Source of the DNA: Porticoccaceae bacterium | GTDB lineage: Bacteria > Pseudomonadota > Gammaproteobacteria > Pseudomonadales > Porticoccaceae | Length of the DNA stretch: 64,000 bases | Direction: 5' to 3' | Assembly: GCA_026005035.1 (NCBI GenBank) | Contig: BPKH01000002.1 | Coordinates: 302,501-366,500, forward strand | Shown: positions 13,316-24,357 of the stretch, in pieces | Layout: each line of letters starts with the position of its first letter | How positions within the stretch are numbered: position 1 is the first letter of the stretch | Notes under the pieces: generated by a model | What the model was told of the DNA's origin: nothing | The model's input: only the letters and a program-made list of their open reading frames with translations | Databases searched by the model: none | Program-made: the position numbers and the translations under genes

Positions 13316-13341
13316 CAGGCCGAACAGGGCGCCAGTATCGT
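13312..13341 (+). promoter_or_regulatory. Possible promoter of hom-thrC
   Basis: A perfect -35 TTGACA (13312-13317) overlaps the dsbC stop codon. It is followed by an 18-nt spacer and TATCGT (13336-13341), which matches four of six -10 bases. The -10 lies in the loop of the adjacent hairpin. Confidence 0.45.
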
Positions 13342-13353
13342 TGGCGCCCGCGC
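13327..13353 (+). terminator. Hairpin between dsbC and hom
   Basis: GGGCGCCA (13327-13334) pairs with TGGCGCCC (13342-13349) around a 7-nt loop, followed by GCGCTTTT. It could be a weak terminator for dsbC or an attenuating hairpin before hom. The T-run is short, so it may only partly stop transcription. Confidence 0.5.
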
Positions 13354-13371
13354 TTTTCCCGGTGATTTTCC

Positions 13372-14679
13372 TTGAAGACCGTACGAATCGGGATCTGTGG
13401 ACTCGGCACGGTGGGCAGCGGCACTTTCAAGGTGCTGACGCGCAACACCGCGCTCATCAACGCCCGCGCCGGGGCCGACATCCGCATCGTCCAGGTGGGC
13501 GCGCGCCGCGACAACCCGGCAGCCGACACCCGCGGCGTGGCGGTGACCCGAGACGTCTTCGAGGTGGCGCGCAATCCCGAGGTGGACGTGCTGGTGGAGC
13601 TCATCGGCGGCACCACCACGGCGCGGGAGCTGGTGCTCGAGGCCATTCGGCACGGCAAGCACGTGGTCACCGCCAACAAGGCGCTCATCGCCGAGCACGG
13701 CAACGAGATCTTCGCCACCGCCCGGGCGAGCGGAGTCATGGTGGCCTTCGAGGGCGCGGTAGCCGGGGGCATCCCCATCGTCAAGACCCTGCGCGAGGGG
13801 CTCGGAGCCAATCACATCGAGTGGTTGGCGGGCATCATCAACGGCACCACCAACTACATCCTCACGGCCATGGCGGAGGAGGGCAAATCCTTCGCGGAGG
13901 CGCTGGCGGAGGCCCGGGCGCGGGGATACGCCGAGGCCGACCCCACCTTCGACGTGGAGGGAATCGACGCCGCCCACAAGCTGGTGATCCTCGCCGCCTT
14001 GGCCTTCGGGGTCCCCTTGGCGTTCGACCGCGTCTACACCGAGGGGATTGGACGCCTTTCCCTCGAGGACGTCGCCTACGCCCGGGAGCTCGGCTTTCGG
14101 ATCAAACACCTGGCCATCGCCCGGCAAGGGGAACGGGGCGTGGAGTTGCGGGTCCATCCCACGCTGATTCCCGAAAACTGCCTCATCGCCGAGGTGGACG
14201 GGGTGATGAACGCGGTCATGGTGAAGGGCGACGCGGTGGGGCCCACCCTCTTCTACGGCGCCGGAGCGGGTGACGAGCCCACCGCCTCGGCGGTGGTGGC
14301 GGACATCATCGACGTGGCGCGTGCCCTCAACGTGCCCCCGGAAGCCCGGGTGCCCTATCTCGCCTTCGCCGAAGAGGGGGTCAACGGCCGGCCGATCCTG
14401 TCCATCGAGGAGGTGGAGACCGCCTACTACCTGCGGCTCGAGGTGGTGGACAAGCCCGGCGTGTTGTCCCAGGTGGCCAGCATCATGAGTGACCGCGGCA
14501 TCAGCATCGAGGCCATCATCCAGAAGCGGCCCCGGGAAGGGGCGAGCCACGTTCCCCTGATCCTGCTCACCAACCAGGCGCGGGAGGCGACGTTGATGGG
14601 CGCCGTTCGCGAGATCGAGGCGCTGCCCGCGGTGGTGGGCGAGGTCGCCCGCATCCGAGTCGAGACTTTGGACGGGTGA
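13372..14679 (+). CDS. hom: Homoserine dehydrogenase
   Basis: A 435-residue enzyme that reduces aspartate semialdehyde to homoserine, the branch point to threonine and methionine. The Rossmann domain begins RIGICGLGTVGSGT; the catalytic domain contains GIINGTTNYILTAM and GYAEADPTFDVEGIDAAHK. A C-terminal ACT domain from about 350 (VDKPGVLSQVASIMSD) suggests threonine feedback inhibition. The start is TTG at 13372, the only start codon placing the glycine motif at the usual distance. It is not fused to aspartokinase. Confidence 0.96.
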   Translation: MKTVRIGICGLGTVGSGTFKVLTRNTALINARAGADIRIVQVGARRDNPAADTRGVAVTRDVFEVARNPEVDVLVELIGGTTTARELVLEAIRHGKHVVTANKALIAEHGNEIFATARASGVMVAFEGAVAGGIPIVKTLREGLGANHIEWLAGIINGTTNYILTAMAEEGKSFAEALAEARARGYAEADPTFDVEGIDAAHKLVILAALAFGVPLAFDRVYTEGIGRLSLEDVAYARELGFRIKHLAIARQGERGVELRVHPTLIPENCLIAEVDGVMNAVMVKGDAVGPTLFYGAGAGDEPTASAVVADIIDVARALNVPPEARVPYLAFAEEGVNGRPILSIEEVETAYYLRLEVVDKPGVLSQVASIMSDRGISIEAIIQKRPREGASHVPLILLTNQAREATLMGAVREIEALPAVVGEVARIRVETLDG

Positions 14680-14681
14680 GC

Positions 14682-16091
14682 ATGCGCTACGTGAGCACCC
14701 GCGGGGGCGCCGAGCCCCTGGGCTTCGAAGAGGTGGTGTTGACGGGCCTGGCCCCCGACGGCGGGCTGTTCGTGCCGGAACGGCTGCCCCACTTCGACGC
14801 CGAGCAGTTGCGGGAACTGCAGGGGCGCGACTACCGGGCGCTTGCGGTGGAGGTGATGGCCCCCTTCGTGGGCGGCGCCCTCTCCGACGCCGAGTTGCGC
14901 GCCCTGGTGGAGCGCGCCTACGCGGGGTTCGCCCATCGCGCCGTGGCTCCCCTGGTGCAGCTGGGGCACAACGAGTGGTTGTTGGAGCTGTTCCACGGCC
15001 CGACCCTCGCCTTCAAGGACTTCGCCCTGCAATTCCTCGGACAGCTACTCGATTTGCTGCTCGCGCGGCGCGGCCAGCGGGCGGTGGTCCTGGGGGCGAC
15101 CTCCGGGGACACCGGCTCGGCCGCCATCGAGGGCTGCCGGCGCTGCGCCAACGTCGATATCTTCATCCTCCACCCCCACGGCAGGGTTTCGGAGGTGCAG
15201 CGCCGCCAGATGACCACGGTGCTCGCGGACAACGTCCACAACATCGCCGTCGAGGGCGATTTCGACGACTGCCAGAACCTGGTGAAGGCCTGCTTCGCGG
15301 ACCGCGTCTTTCTGCCGGAGGGTCGCCTACTGGTGGCGGTCAATTCGATCAACTGGGCGCGCATCATGGCCCAGATCGTCTACTACTTCTGGGCCGCCCT
15401 GGCCCTCGGCGCGCCGGCCCGGCAGTGTGCCTTCGCGGTGCCCACCGGAAACTTCGGCGACGTCTATGCCGGCTACCTGGCGGCGCGCATGGGGCTTCCG
15501 GTGGCGCGCCTCCTGGTCGCCACCAACGCCAACGATATCCTCCACCGCTGCCTGACCGCCAACGACCACAGCCGCCGCCCCCTGGTGCCCAGCCTCTCGC
15601 CGTCGATGGACATCATGGTGTCGAGCAATTTCGAGCGCCTACTGTTCGATCTGTACGGCCGCGAGGGCTCCGCCGTGGCCGAGCTCATGGAAAGGTTCCG
15701 CACCACCGGGCGCTTTTCGCTCTCCGAAGAGGCCCTGGCGGGAGCGCGGACCTGGTTTGCCAGCGAGCGGGTCGACGACGAGGGGACGGTGGCGACGATC
15801 GCCGAGGAGTACCGCACGAGCGGCTACCTGCTCGATCCCCACAGCGCCGTCGGCGTGGCCGCAGCGCGCCGCTGGCGCCGAGATCCGGCCCTCCCCATGG
15901 TGGCCTTGGCCACCGCCCATCCGGCCAAGTTCCCGGAAGCGGTCCGCCGCGCCGGTTACCCTGCCGATCCGCCCTTGCCCTCTCATCTCGCCGATCTGCA
16001 CGCGCGCCCGGAGCGCTACGAGGTGCTTCCCGCCGACCTGGAGGCCCTGCGCCGCCACATCGCCGCCGCGCTGAGTCAGGGGAGGGGCTGA
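14682..16091 (+). CDS. thrC: Threonine synthase
   Basis: A 469-residue PLP enzyme turning O-phosphohomoserine into threonine. It starts MRYVSTRGGAEPLGFEEV, as in Pseudomonas ThrC. The PLP lysine lies in LAFKDFALQFLG, and GATSGDTGSAAIEG binds phosphate. I prefer the ATG at 14682, 2 nt after the hom stop; a GTG at 14676 overlapping that stop is the alternative. The hom-thrC pair forms an operon, and the thrC stop overlaps the nhaA start. Confidence 0.96.
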   Translation: MRYVSTRGGAEPLGFEEVVLTGLAPDGGLFVPERLPHFDAEQLRELQGRDYRALAVEVMAPFVGGALSDAELRALVERAYAGFAHRAVAPLVQLGHNEWLLELFHGPTLAFKDFALQFLGQLLDLLLARRGQRAVVLGATSGDTGSAAIEGCRRCANVDIFILHPHGRVSEVQRRQMTTVLADNVHNIAVEGDFDDCQNLVKACFADRVFLPEGRLLVAVNSINWARIMAQIVYYFWAALALGAPARQCAFAVPTGNFGDVYAGYLAARMGLPVARLLVATNANDILHRCLTANDHSRRPLVPSLSPSMDIMVSSNFERLLFDLYGREGSAVAELMERFRTTGRFSLSEEALAGARTWFASERVDDEGTVATIAEEYRTSGYLLDPHSAVGVAAARRWRRDPALPMVALATAHPAKFPEAVRRAGYPADPPLPSHLADLHARPERYEVLPADLEALRRHIAAALSQGRG

Positions 16092-17305
16092 TGGAGCGCA
16101 CCGCCCCGCCGTCCGGCGAGTCCCCTTCAGCGGTCCAAGAGTTCCTGCGCAGCGGCCTGGCAGGTCCGGTGCTGCTGCTCGCGGCCGCGGCGGCGGCGAT
16201 CGCGGCGGCCAATTCCCCCCTGGCCTCCTGGTACCGGCTGCTGCTCGACGTCCCCGTGGTGGTGCGCGTGGGCGAGGCAGGCATCGAAAAGCCCCTCCTG
16301 TTGTGGATCAACGACGGGCTGATGGTGCTCTTTTTCTTTCTCGTCGGGCTGGAGCTCAAGCGCGAGTTTCTGGTGGGAGAGCTGGCCGAGCGGCGCAATC
16401 TGCTGCTGCCCCTAAGCGGTGCCGTGGGAGGGATGGCGATGCCGGCGCTCCTCTACGTGGCGTTCAACCACGACAACCCGCTGGCGCTCCAGGGGTGGGC
16501 CATCCCCGCCGCCACCGACATCGCCTTCGCCCTCGGCGTGTTGCGACTTTTGGGGCCCCAGGTCCCGGCTTCCGTTCGAGTCTTTTTGACTTCACTGGCC
16601 ATCTTCGACGACGTGGGGGCGGTGATCATCATCGCCATTTTTTACGCGCACAACGTCTCGTTGCTCGCCCTCGCGGTGGTCGCCTGTTGCCTGCCGGTTC
16701 TGTTCGTCCTCAACCGGCGCGGCGTCACTTCCAAGAGCGCCTATCTGGTGGTCGGGGTGATCATGTGGGCGGCGCTCCTCAAGTCGGGGGTCCACGCCAC
16801 CCTTTCCGGCGTCCTGCTGGCGATGTTCATCCCCCTGCGCAGTCGGCGAGCCCCCGCAGAGTCGCCCCTGGAGACGCTGGAACACGATCTCCAACCGGTG
16901 GTGGCGCTCTTCGTGGTGCCGCTCTTTGCGTTTGCCAACGCCGGCCTCGACCTGCGGGGGGTGGGCCTCGAGCAGGTGTTGCACCCCGTCTCTCTGGGCA
17001 TCGCGGCCGGTTTGTTCCTGGGCAAACAGATCGGAGTCTTTCTGCCCTGCTGGCTGCTGCTGCGCTCGGGGGCCGTGCCACGCCCCACGGGCATGAGCGA
17101 TCTCGCCCTGTACGGCGCTGCCATCCTGTGCGGGATCGGCTTCACCATGAGCCTGTTCATCGGGGCGTTGGCCTTCGAGCAGACCCGGGTGGGCGAGATG
17201 TTCGACGAGCGGCTGGGCATCCTCGCCGGCTCTCTCTTGTCGGGCATCGCGGGTTATCTCGTCCTGCGGCGTGCACTGGGAAGGGGCCTTGCGGGTACGG
17301 CTTAG
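16091..17305 (+). CDS. nhaA: Na+/H+ antiporter NhaA
   Basis: A 404-residue inner-membrane antiporter that exports sodium using the proton gradient. About twelve hydrophobic helices are visible. The functional aspartates are conserved: the pair at residues 173-174 in AIFDDVGAVIII, and Asp143 in PAATDIAFALG. The ATG shares one base with the thrC stop (TGATG), so translation is probably coupled, although functions differ. Its 3' end overlaps recJ. Confidence 0.96.
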   Translation: MERTAPPSGESPSAVQEFLRSGLAGPVLLLAAAAAAIAAANSPLASWYRLLLDVPVVVRVGEAGIEKPLLLWINDGLMVLFFFLVGLELKREFLVGELAERRNLLLPLSGAVGGMAMPALLYVAFNHDNPLALQGWAIPAATDIAFALGVLRLLGPQVPASVRVFLTSLAIFDDVGAVIIIAIFYAHNVSLLALAVVACCLPVLFVLNRRGVTSKSAYLVVGVIMWAALLKSGVHATLSGVLLAMFIPLRSRRAPAESPLETLEHDLQPVVALFVVPLFAFANAGLDLRGVGLEQVLHPVSLGIAAGLFLGKQIGVFLPCWLLLRSGAVPRPTGMSDLALYGAAILCGIGFTMSLFIGALAFEQTRVGEMFDERLGILAGSLLSGIAGYLVLRRALGRGLAGTA

Positions 17306-18998
17306 GGAGCCCGTCTGCGAGGGGGGCGATTTCCCTCCGGACCTGGCGCCTGTCTTGCGCCGCGTCTACCTGGCGCGCGGCGTCCGCTCGCGGGAGGAGT
17401 TGGGCAGACGCCTCGCGGAGCTGCCGCGACCCGACTCCCTGCGCGGCCTGCGCGGTGCCGTCGAACTGCTGGAACGGGCCCTCGCCGAAGATCGCCGGTT
17501 ACTGATCGTCGGGGACTTCGACGCCGACGGCGCCACCAGCACCGCCCTGGTGGTGCTGGGGTTGCGCGCCCTGGGGGCGCGGCAGGTGGATTTTTTGGTT
17601 CCCAACCGCTTCGAGTACGGCTACGGGCTGACCCCGGAGATCGTCGCCCTCGCCCGCCAGCGCGAGCCCCACTTGATCCTCACCGTGGACAACGGGATCT
17701 CCAGCGTGGCGGGGGTACGGGCGGCGCGGGATGCGGGCATCCAGGTGGTGGTCACCGACCATCACCTGCCCGGTGCCGAACTGCCGGCGGCCGATGCCAT
17801 CGTCAACCCCAACCAGCCCGGCTGTCCCTTTCCCGGCAAGCACTTGGCGGGGGTGGGGGTGGCCTTTTTCCTGCTCGCGGCGCTGCGCGCCCACCTGCGG
17901 GAGCGGGGCTGGTTCGCATGCGGCGGGCGCAGCGAACCCAACCTGGCCGCACTGCTGGACCTGGTGGCCCTGGGCACGGTGGCCGACGTGGTGCCCCTCG
18001 ATCGCTGCAACCGCGCCCTGGTCCACCAGGGGCTGTTGCGCATCCGCTCCGGGGACGGGCGGGCGGGGGTGCGCGCCCTCTTGGAGGTGGCCGGGCGCGA
18101 TCCCGCCCGCGCGGTGGCCGCCGATCTGGCCTTTGCCGCAGGCCCCCGCCTCAACGCCGCCGGGCGGCTGGACGACATGACCCTGGGGATCCGCTGTCTG
18201 CTCGCCGAGGACCCCGACGAGGCGGGGGCCCTTGCCCAGCTGCTGGATCAGCTCAACGCCGACCGCCGGCTGATCGAGGCGGATATGCAGCGGGAGGCGT
18301 TGGCCGCCGTGGAGGCCCTCGCCCGCGGCACGGCGGATCTGCCCTGGGGACTGTGCCTGTTCGATCCCGGGTGGCACCAGGGGGTGGTGGGACTGGTCGC
18401 CTCGCGGCTCAAGGAGCGCTTCCACCGCCCGGTGATCGCCTTCGCCCGCGGCGAGGGGGGAATGTTGAAGGGCTCGGCCCGCTCCATTCCCGGCCTGCAC
18501 GTGCGCGACGCCCTGGACGCCGTGGCCAGCCGCCATCCGGGCCTGCTCAACCGCTTCGGGGGGCACGCCATGGCCGCCGGGCTCGCCCTCGCCGAGGCGC
18601 ATTTCGACGCCTTCAGCCGCGCGTTCGACGGGGTGGTCCGGGAGCGCCTGGCGGCGGAGGATCTGGAGGAGGTGATCTGGGTCGACGGGGAGCTGTCCGA
18701 GGCGGAGCTCACCGTGGAGGTGGCGCGCCAGGTGCGCGACGGCGGACCCTGGGGGCACCACTTCCCGGAACCCCTGTTCGTGGGGGAGTTCGCGGTGGTG
18801 GCCGGACGAGTGGTGGGCGAGCGCCACCTGAAACTGCTGCTCGGCTGCGGCCAGCGCCAGCTGGAGGCCATCGCCTTCAACGCTCCGGATCACCTCAAGG
18901 AATCCCTCCCGGACCGGCTCGCGGTGGCCTATCGCCTCACCCTCGATGCCTGGCAGGGGCGCGAGCGGCTGCAGCTGCTGATCGAGCGGTTTCTCTGA
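17271..18998 (+). CDS. recJ: Single-stranded-DNA-specific exonuclease RecJ
   Basis: A 575-residue 5'-3' exonuclease for recombination and mismatch repair. DHH-family motifs are in order: VGDFDADGATST near 80, LTVDNGIS, then VVVTDHHLPG with DHH at about 163-165, and NPNQPGCPFP. The DHHA1 and OB domains follow (RFGGHAMAAGLAL). The GTG at 17271 overlaps nhaA by 35 nt; a start further inside is possible. Confidence 0.95.
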   Translation: MHWEGALRVRLREPVCEGGDFPPDLAPVLRRVYLARGVRSREELGRRLAELPRPDSLRGLRGAVELLERALAEDRRLLIVGDFDADGATSTALVVLGLRALGARQVDFLVPNRFEYGYGLTPEIVALARQREPHLILTVDNGISSVAGVRAARDAGIQVVVTDHHLPGAELPAADAIVNPNQPGCPFPGKHLAGVGVAFFLLAALRAHLRERGWFACGGRSEPNLAALLDLVALGTVADVVPLDRCNRALVHQGLLRIRSGDGRAGVRALLEVAGRDPARAVAADLAFAAGPRLNAAGRLDDMTLGIRCLLAEDPDEAGALAQLLDQLNADRRLIEADMQREALAAVEALARGTADLPWGLCLFDPGWHQGVVGLVASRLKERFHRPVIAFARGEGGMLKGSARSIPGLHVRDALDAVASRHPGLLNRFGGHAMAAGLALAEAHFDAFSRAFDGVVRERLAAEDLEEVIWVDGELSEAELTVEVARQVRDGGPWGHHFPEPLFVGEFAVVAGRVVGERHLKLLLGCGQRQLEAIAFNAPDHLKESLPDRLAVAYRLTLDAWQGRERLQLLIERFL

Positions 18999-19036
18999 GC
19001 GGGCCGTTTCCTTTCCCAAAACAAGAGGCTAAAATT

Positions 19037-19055
19037 GATAATGATTTGCATTAAG
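19037..19055 (+). promoter_or_regulatory. Fur box upstream of feoAB
   Basis: The 19-mer GATAATGATTTGCATTAAG matches the Fur consensus in its left half (GATAATGAT) and keeps most of the right half (GCATTA). A -10-like TAAAAT lies at 19030-19035, directly before it. The feoA start is 16 nt downstream. Iron-bound Fur would block transcription here, fitting an iron uptake operon. Confidence 0.8.
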
Positions 19056-19071
19056 AGGCGCAAAGGCGGCC

Positions 19072-19299
19072 ATGCGATTCCGTGATCTCAGACCGGGGGA
19101 TCGCGCCCGAGTGGTAGATCTCGGCGCCCTCGATCCACAGCTGCGGGCGCGGCTTTTGAGCTTGGGGCTCATCCCCGGCACCGAGTTCGAGGTGGAGCGG
19201 GTGGCGCCGCTCGGTGACCCTGTGGCGATCCGGGTCCGGGATTTTCAGCTGGGTCTGCGCCGCAGCGATGCCGGCGCGATGGAGGTGGAGCGGTTGTGA
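19072..19299 (+). CDS. feoA: Ferrous iron transport protein FeoA
   Basis: A 75-residue SH3-like cytosolic protein that assists FeoB. It contains the family pattern LGLIPGTEFEVERVAPLGDPVAIRV in pieces. Its stop overlaps the feoB GTG start by 4 nt, so both are made from one Fur-controlled message. No feoC follows feoB. Confidence 0.93.
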   Translation: MRFRDLRPGDRARVVDLGALDPQLRARLLSLGLIPGTEFEVERVAPLGDPVAIRVRDFQLGLRRSDAGAMEVERL

Positions 19300-21626
19300 G
19301 TCGCAAGCGAAGCGGGCGCCCCTTCACCGTCGCGCTCATCGGCAACCCCAACAGCGGCAAGTCCACCCTATTCAACGCCCTGACGGGGGCGCGCCAGAAG
19401 GTGGGCAACTGGCCCGGCGTGACGGTGGAAAAGAAAACGGGCGAGGTCCGCCACGGCGGCGTCGACCTGCTGCTCGTCGACCTGCCGGGCACCTACAGCC
19501 TGCAGATCTCCCACGGCCACGACTCCGTCGACCAGCGAATCGCCCAGGATTTCCTCCTCACCGAGCCGGTGGACCTGGTGATCGACGTGGTGGACGCTTC
19601 CTGCCTGGAGCGGGGGCTCTATCTGACCACCCAGCTCATCGACGCTGGGCTGCCGGTGGTGGTGGCGCTCAACATGGTGGACGTGGCCCACCGCAACGGC
19701 CTGCACGTGGACCCCTGTGCCCTGGCGGAAGCCTTGGGGGTACCGGTGGTTCCCCTGGTGGCGAGCCGCGGCGAGGGAACCGGCGCGCTTCTCGACGTGG
19801 TGGTCAACCACCTGGGCGCCCACGGGGAGCCCGGTGGCGGGCGCTGTGTCGATCTCGGTCCCGATTTGGAGGCGGCGGTGGCCGCGGTGCAACGGGCGTT
19901 GGGGGCGGCCAACCGCCTGCGGGCCTGCGCCGCCCTGGAAGGGGACCCGGCCGTGCTCGCCGCCTGTCCCGCGCCGGTGCGGGAGCGGGTGGCGGAGCTC
20001 GCCTGCCATCTGGAGCGGGCGGGCGTCGATCCCGGGACGGCCATCGCCGAGGGGCGCTACCGCTGGATCGCCCAGGTGGTGGCGGGCTGTTGTCGCCGCG
20101 AACCCCGGCGGCGCACCCTCACCGAATACCTGGACGCCGTCTTCCTCCATCGCTGGTTGGCTTTCCCCCTGTTTTTGGGGGCCATCTACCTCATGTTTCT
20201 CTTTTCCATCAATGTCGGCGGCGCATTCATCGATCTGTTCGACGGGGTGGCGGGCGCCTTGTTCGTCGAGTCGCCCAGGCGCTTCCTGGAGGGACTGGGC
20301 ACGCCGGACTGGTTGGTGGTGTTGCTGGCCGACGGCGTCGGCGGCGGCATCCAATTGGTGGCCAGCTTCCTGCCGGTGATCGGCGCCCTCTTTCTCTTCC
20401 AAACGTTCCTCGAGGGGTCGGGGTACATGGCGCGAGCGGCCTTCGTGGTGGACCGGTTGATGCGCGCGGTGGGCCTGCCGGGGCGCGCCTTCGTACCGTT
20501 GGTGGTGGGATTCGGCTGCAACGTGCCGGCGGTGATGGCGGCCCGCACACTGGAGCGCAGCGGCGATCGCCTGGCCACCATTCTGATGGCCCCCTTCATG
20601 TCCTGCGGCGCGCGCCTGACGGTCTACGTGCTGTTCGCGGCGGTGTTTTTCCCGCGCAACGGGCAGAACGTCGTCTTCCTGTTGTACCTGTTGGGGCTGG
20701 CGGTGGCGGTGGCCACTTGCTTCCTGTTGCGCCACCGCCTCGCCAACGGGCAGGCCGCGCCCTTCCTGCTCGAGTTGCCCAACTACCACTGGCCGACCCT
20801 GCGCAGCACCCTGTTGGAAACCTGGCACCGCTTGCACGGCTTCATGGTGCGCGCCGGCAAGGCCATCGTCCTGGTGGTGGTGGTGCTCAACACGGTCAAC
20901 TCCCTGGGGGTGGACGGCAGCTTTGGCAACGAAAACACCGAGCGGTCGGTGTTGTCGCGAATCGGCATGGCCATCGTGCCGGTGTTCGAGCCCATTGGCG
21001 TGAAGGAAGAGAACTGGCCGGCCGCGGTGGGCTTGTTCAGCGGAGTGTTCGCCAAGGAGGTGGTGGTGGGCACCCTGGATGCCCTCTACACCGCCATGGC
21101 CCGGGGCAACGAACCCGACCCCGCCGAGGCAGCTCCCATCGGGCAGCTGTTGGCCGAGAGCCTGGCCACCGTGCCAGAAAACCTCGCCGGGCTCCGGGAG
21201 GCGTTGCTCGATCCTCTGGGGCTCGGCTTTGGAGATCTCTCGGACCGGGAAGCGGTGGCCGAGGCGCAACAGGTCCACGCCGACACCTTCGCCGTGATGG
21301 CGGGGCTCTTCGATGGCGCCCTCGGGGCCTTTGCCTACCTGGTCTTCGTGCTCCTCTACATGCCCTGTGTGGCCACTTTGGGCGCCATCTACAAAGAGGC
21401 GGGGGGGTTCTGGGCGTTTTTCGCCGCGGCGTGGAACACCGCTGTGGCCTATGGCCTGGCGGTGGTGGTCTACCAGCTCGGCACGCTGCCTCGCGACCCC
21501 GGCGAAAGCCTGCTCTGGGTCGCCGGAGTGCTCCTTCTGTGGGCGATCGCCTATCGGCTGCTCTTTGGCGCAGCGGCGCGGGAGGCGCGCCGCAGGGGTC
21601 TCATCCCGGCGGTGAACCTGCCCTGA
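19296..21626 (+). CDS. feoB: Ferrous iron transporter FeoB
   Basis: A 776-residue inner-membrane Fe(II) transporter. The N-terminal G domain has GNPNSGKS at residues 16-23, DLPGTYS and NMVD motifs. The membrane domain has two Gate regions, with GFGCNVPAVMAART and the symmetric segment near GVFAKEVVVGTLDALY. Length is normal. The family needs GTP hydrolysis for iron entry. It is coupled to feoA; the next gene, prfB, has its own promoter. Confidence 0.97.
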   Translation: MSRKRSGRPFTVALIGNPNSGKSTLFNALTGARQKVGNWPGVTVEKKTGEVRHGGVDLLLVDLPGTYSLQISHGHDSVDQRIAQDFLLTEPVDLVIDVVDASCLERGLYLTTQLIDAGLPVVVALNMVDVAHRNGLHVDPCALAEALGVPVVPLVASRGEGTGALLDVVVNHLGAHGEPGGGRCVDLGPDLEAAVAAVQRALGAANRLRACAALEGDPAVLAACPAPVRERVAELACHLERAGVDPGTAIAEGRYRWIAQVVAGCCRREPRRRTLTEYLDAVFLHRWLAFPLFLGAIYLMFLFSINVGGAFIDLFDGVAGALFVESPRRFLEGLGTPDWLVVLLADGVGGGIQLVASFLPVIGALFLFQTFLEGSGYMARAAFVVDRLMRAVGLPGRAFVPLVVGFGCNVPAVMAARTLERSGDRLATILMAPFMSCGARLTVYVLFAAVFFPRNGQNVVFLLYLLGLAVAVATCFLLRHRLANGQAAPFLLELPNYHWPTLRSTLLETWHRLHGFMVRAGKAIVLVVVVLNTVNSLGVDGSFGNENTERSVLSRIGMAIVPVFEPIGVKEENWPAAVGLFSGVFAKEVVVGTLDALYTAMARGNEPDPAEAAPIGQLLAESLATVPENLAGLREALLDPLGLGFGDLSDREAVAEAQQVHADTFAVMAGLFDGALGAFAYLVFVLLYMPCVATLGAIYKEAGGFWAFFAAAWNTAVAYGLAVVVYQLGTLPRDPGESLLWVAGVLLLWAIAYRLLFGAAAREARRRGLIPAVNLP

Positions 21627-21633
21627 CGGCGCC

Positions 21634-21663
21634 TTGGAGCCACACTCCGGGATTCGTTACAAT
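21634..21663 (+). promoter_or_regulatory. Probable sigma-70 promoter of prfB
   Basis: TTGGAG (21634-21639) and TACAAT (21658-21663) are separated by 18 nt, 55 bases ahead of the prfB start and just after the feoB stop. Confidence 0.55.
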
Positions 21664-21718
21664 CGCCACCCTTTGGTCGCCCCCCCGGGCGACTGCCTTT
21701 GCCCTGTGAGGAGGTGAA

Positions 21719-22814
21719 ATGGAGCTCAACCCCATTTTGCACGCCCTCGACGACGTCGAGGAACGGACCGGCGCCCTCAGGGGGTATCTTTGACTACGAG
21801 GCCAAGCGCGACCGCCTGATCGAACTGGAGCGGGAACTCGCGGATCCCGCCGTCTGGAACGACCCGGAGCGCGCCCAAGCCCTGGGGCGCGAACGGGCCC
21901 AGCTGCAGGAGGTGGTGGAAAGCCTCGAGCGGCTGGCGCGGGGAGCCCAGGAAGCCCGGGAGCTCGCCCTGCTGGCCGCGGAGGAGGGCGACGAGGAGAC
22001 CCTCGAAGCGGTGCGGGCGGATGTGGAGCGGCTCTCGACCCGCTTGGCGGAGCTCGAATTCCGCCGCATGTTCTCGGGGGAGATGGACGAGCGCAACGCC
22101 TTCCTCGACATTCAGGCGGGCTCCGGCGGAACCGAGGCCCAGGACTGGGCGGAGATGCTGTTGCGCATGTACCTGCGCTGGGCCGATCGCAAGGGCTTCA
22201 AGACCGAGCTGGTGGAGTGCTCGGCGGGCGAGGTGGCCGGCATCAAAAGCGCCACCGTCCACGTCCAGGGTCCCTACGCCTACGGGTGGTTGCGCACCGA
22301 GACCGGCGTCCATCGGCTGGTGCGCAAATCGCCCTTCGACGCTGGCAACCGCCGCCACACCTCCTTTGCCGCGGTGTTCGTCTCGCCGGAGATCGACGAC
22401 GAGATCCAGATCGAAGTCAGCAAGGCCGACGTGCGCGAGGACACCTATCGCGCCTCCGGGGCCGGTGGACAGCACGTCAACAAGACCGACTCGGCGGTGC
22501 GGTTGACCCACTTGGCCACCGGCATCGTGGTGCAGTGCCAGAGCGAGCGCTCCCAGCATCAAAACCGGGAGCGGGCCTGGAAGATGCTGCGCGCCAAACT
22601 CTACGAGCTGGAAATGCAAAAGCGCGCCGAGGCCAACCGCAAACTCGAGGAGAGCAAGGCGGACATCGGCTGGGGCAGCCAGATCCGCTCCTACGTGCTG
22701 GACGACCAGCGGATCAAGGATCTGCGCACCGGAGTGCAGACCACCGATTGCCAGAGCGTGCTGGACGGGGATCTCGACCGGTTCATCGAGGCCTCGCTCA
22801 AAGCGGGGCTGTGA
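21719..22814 (+). CDS. prfB: Peptide chain release factor 2 (programmed +1 frameshift)
   Basis: RF2 ends translation at UGA and UAA. The short first frame (ATG at 21719, [24 protein letters not shown]) meets an in-frame TGA at 21791-21793. Translation then shifts +1 and continues [19 protein letters not shown] to the stop at 22814, giving about 364 residues. The tripeptide determinant and GGQ motif ([18 protein letters not shown]) are present. The coding segments are 21719-21790 and 21792-22814. A GAGGAGG-type site lies upstream. This is not a pseudogene. lysS follows as in other gammaproteobacteria. Confidence 0.97.
21776..21794 (+). promoter_or_regulatory. prfB autoregulatory frameshift site
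   Basis: The sequence AGG GGG TAT CTT TGA C is the conserved RF2 recoding signal: an internal Shine-Dalgarno-like AGGGGG, the slippery CTT, and a poorly terminating TGAC. When RF2 is scarce, ribosomes pause at TGA and slip +1, making more RF2. Confidence 0.95.
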
Positions 22815-22846
22815 TGCCGGGGGATCCCGGCCGACGAGGGGTGGCC

Positions 22847-24355
<1,509 letters not shown>

Positions 24356-24357
24356 CC

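Noticed and set aside
21719-22814. prfB as a frameshifted pseudogene
   Set aside because: The site is the conserved RF2 programmed frameshift with its internal Shine-Dalgarno-like sequence.
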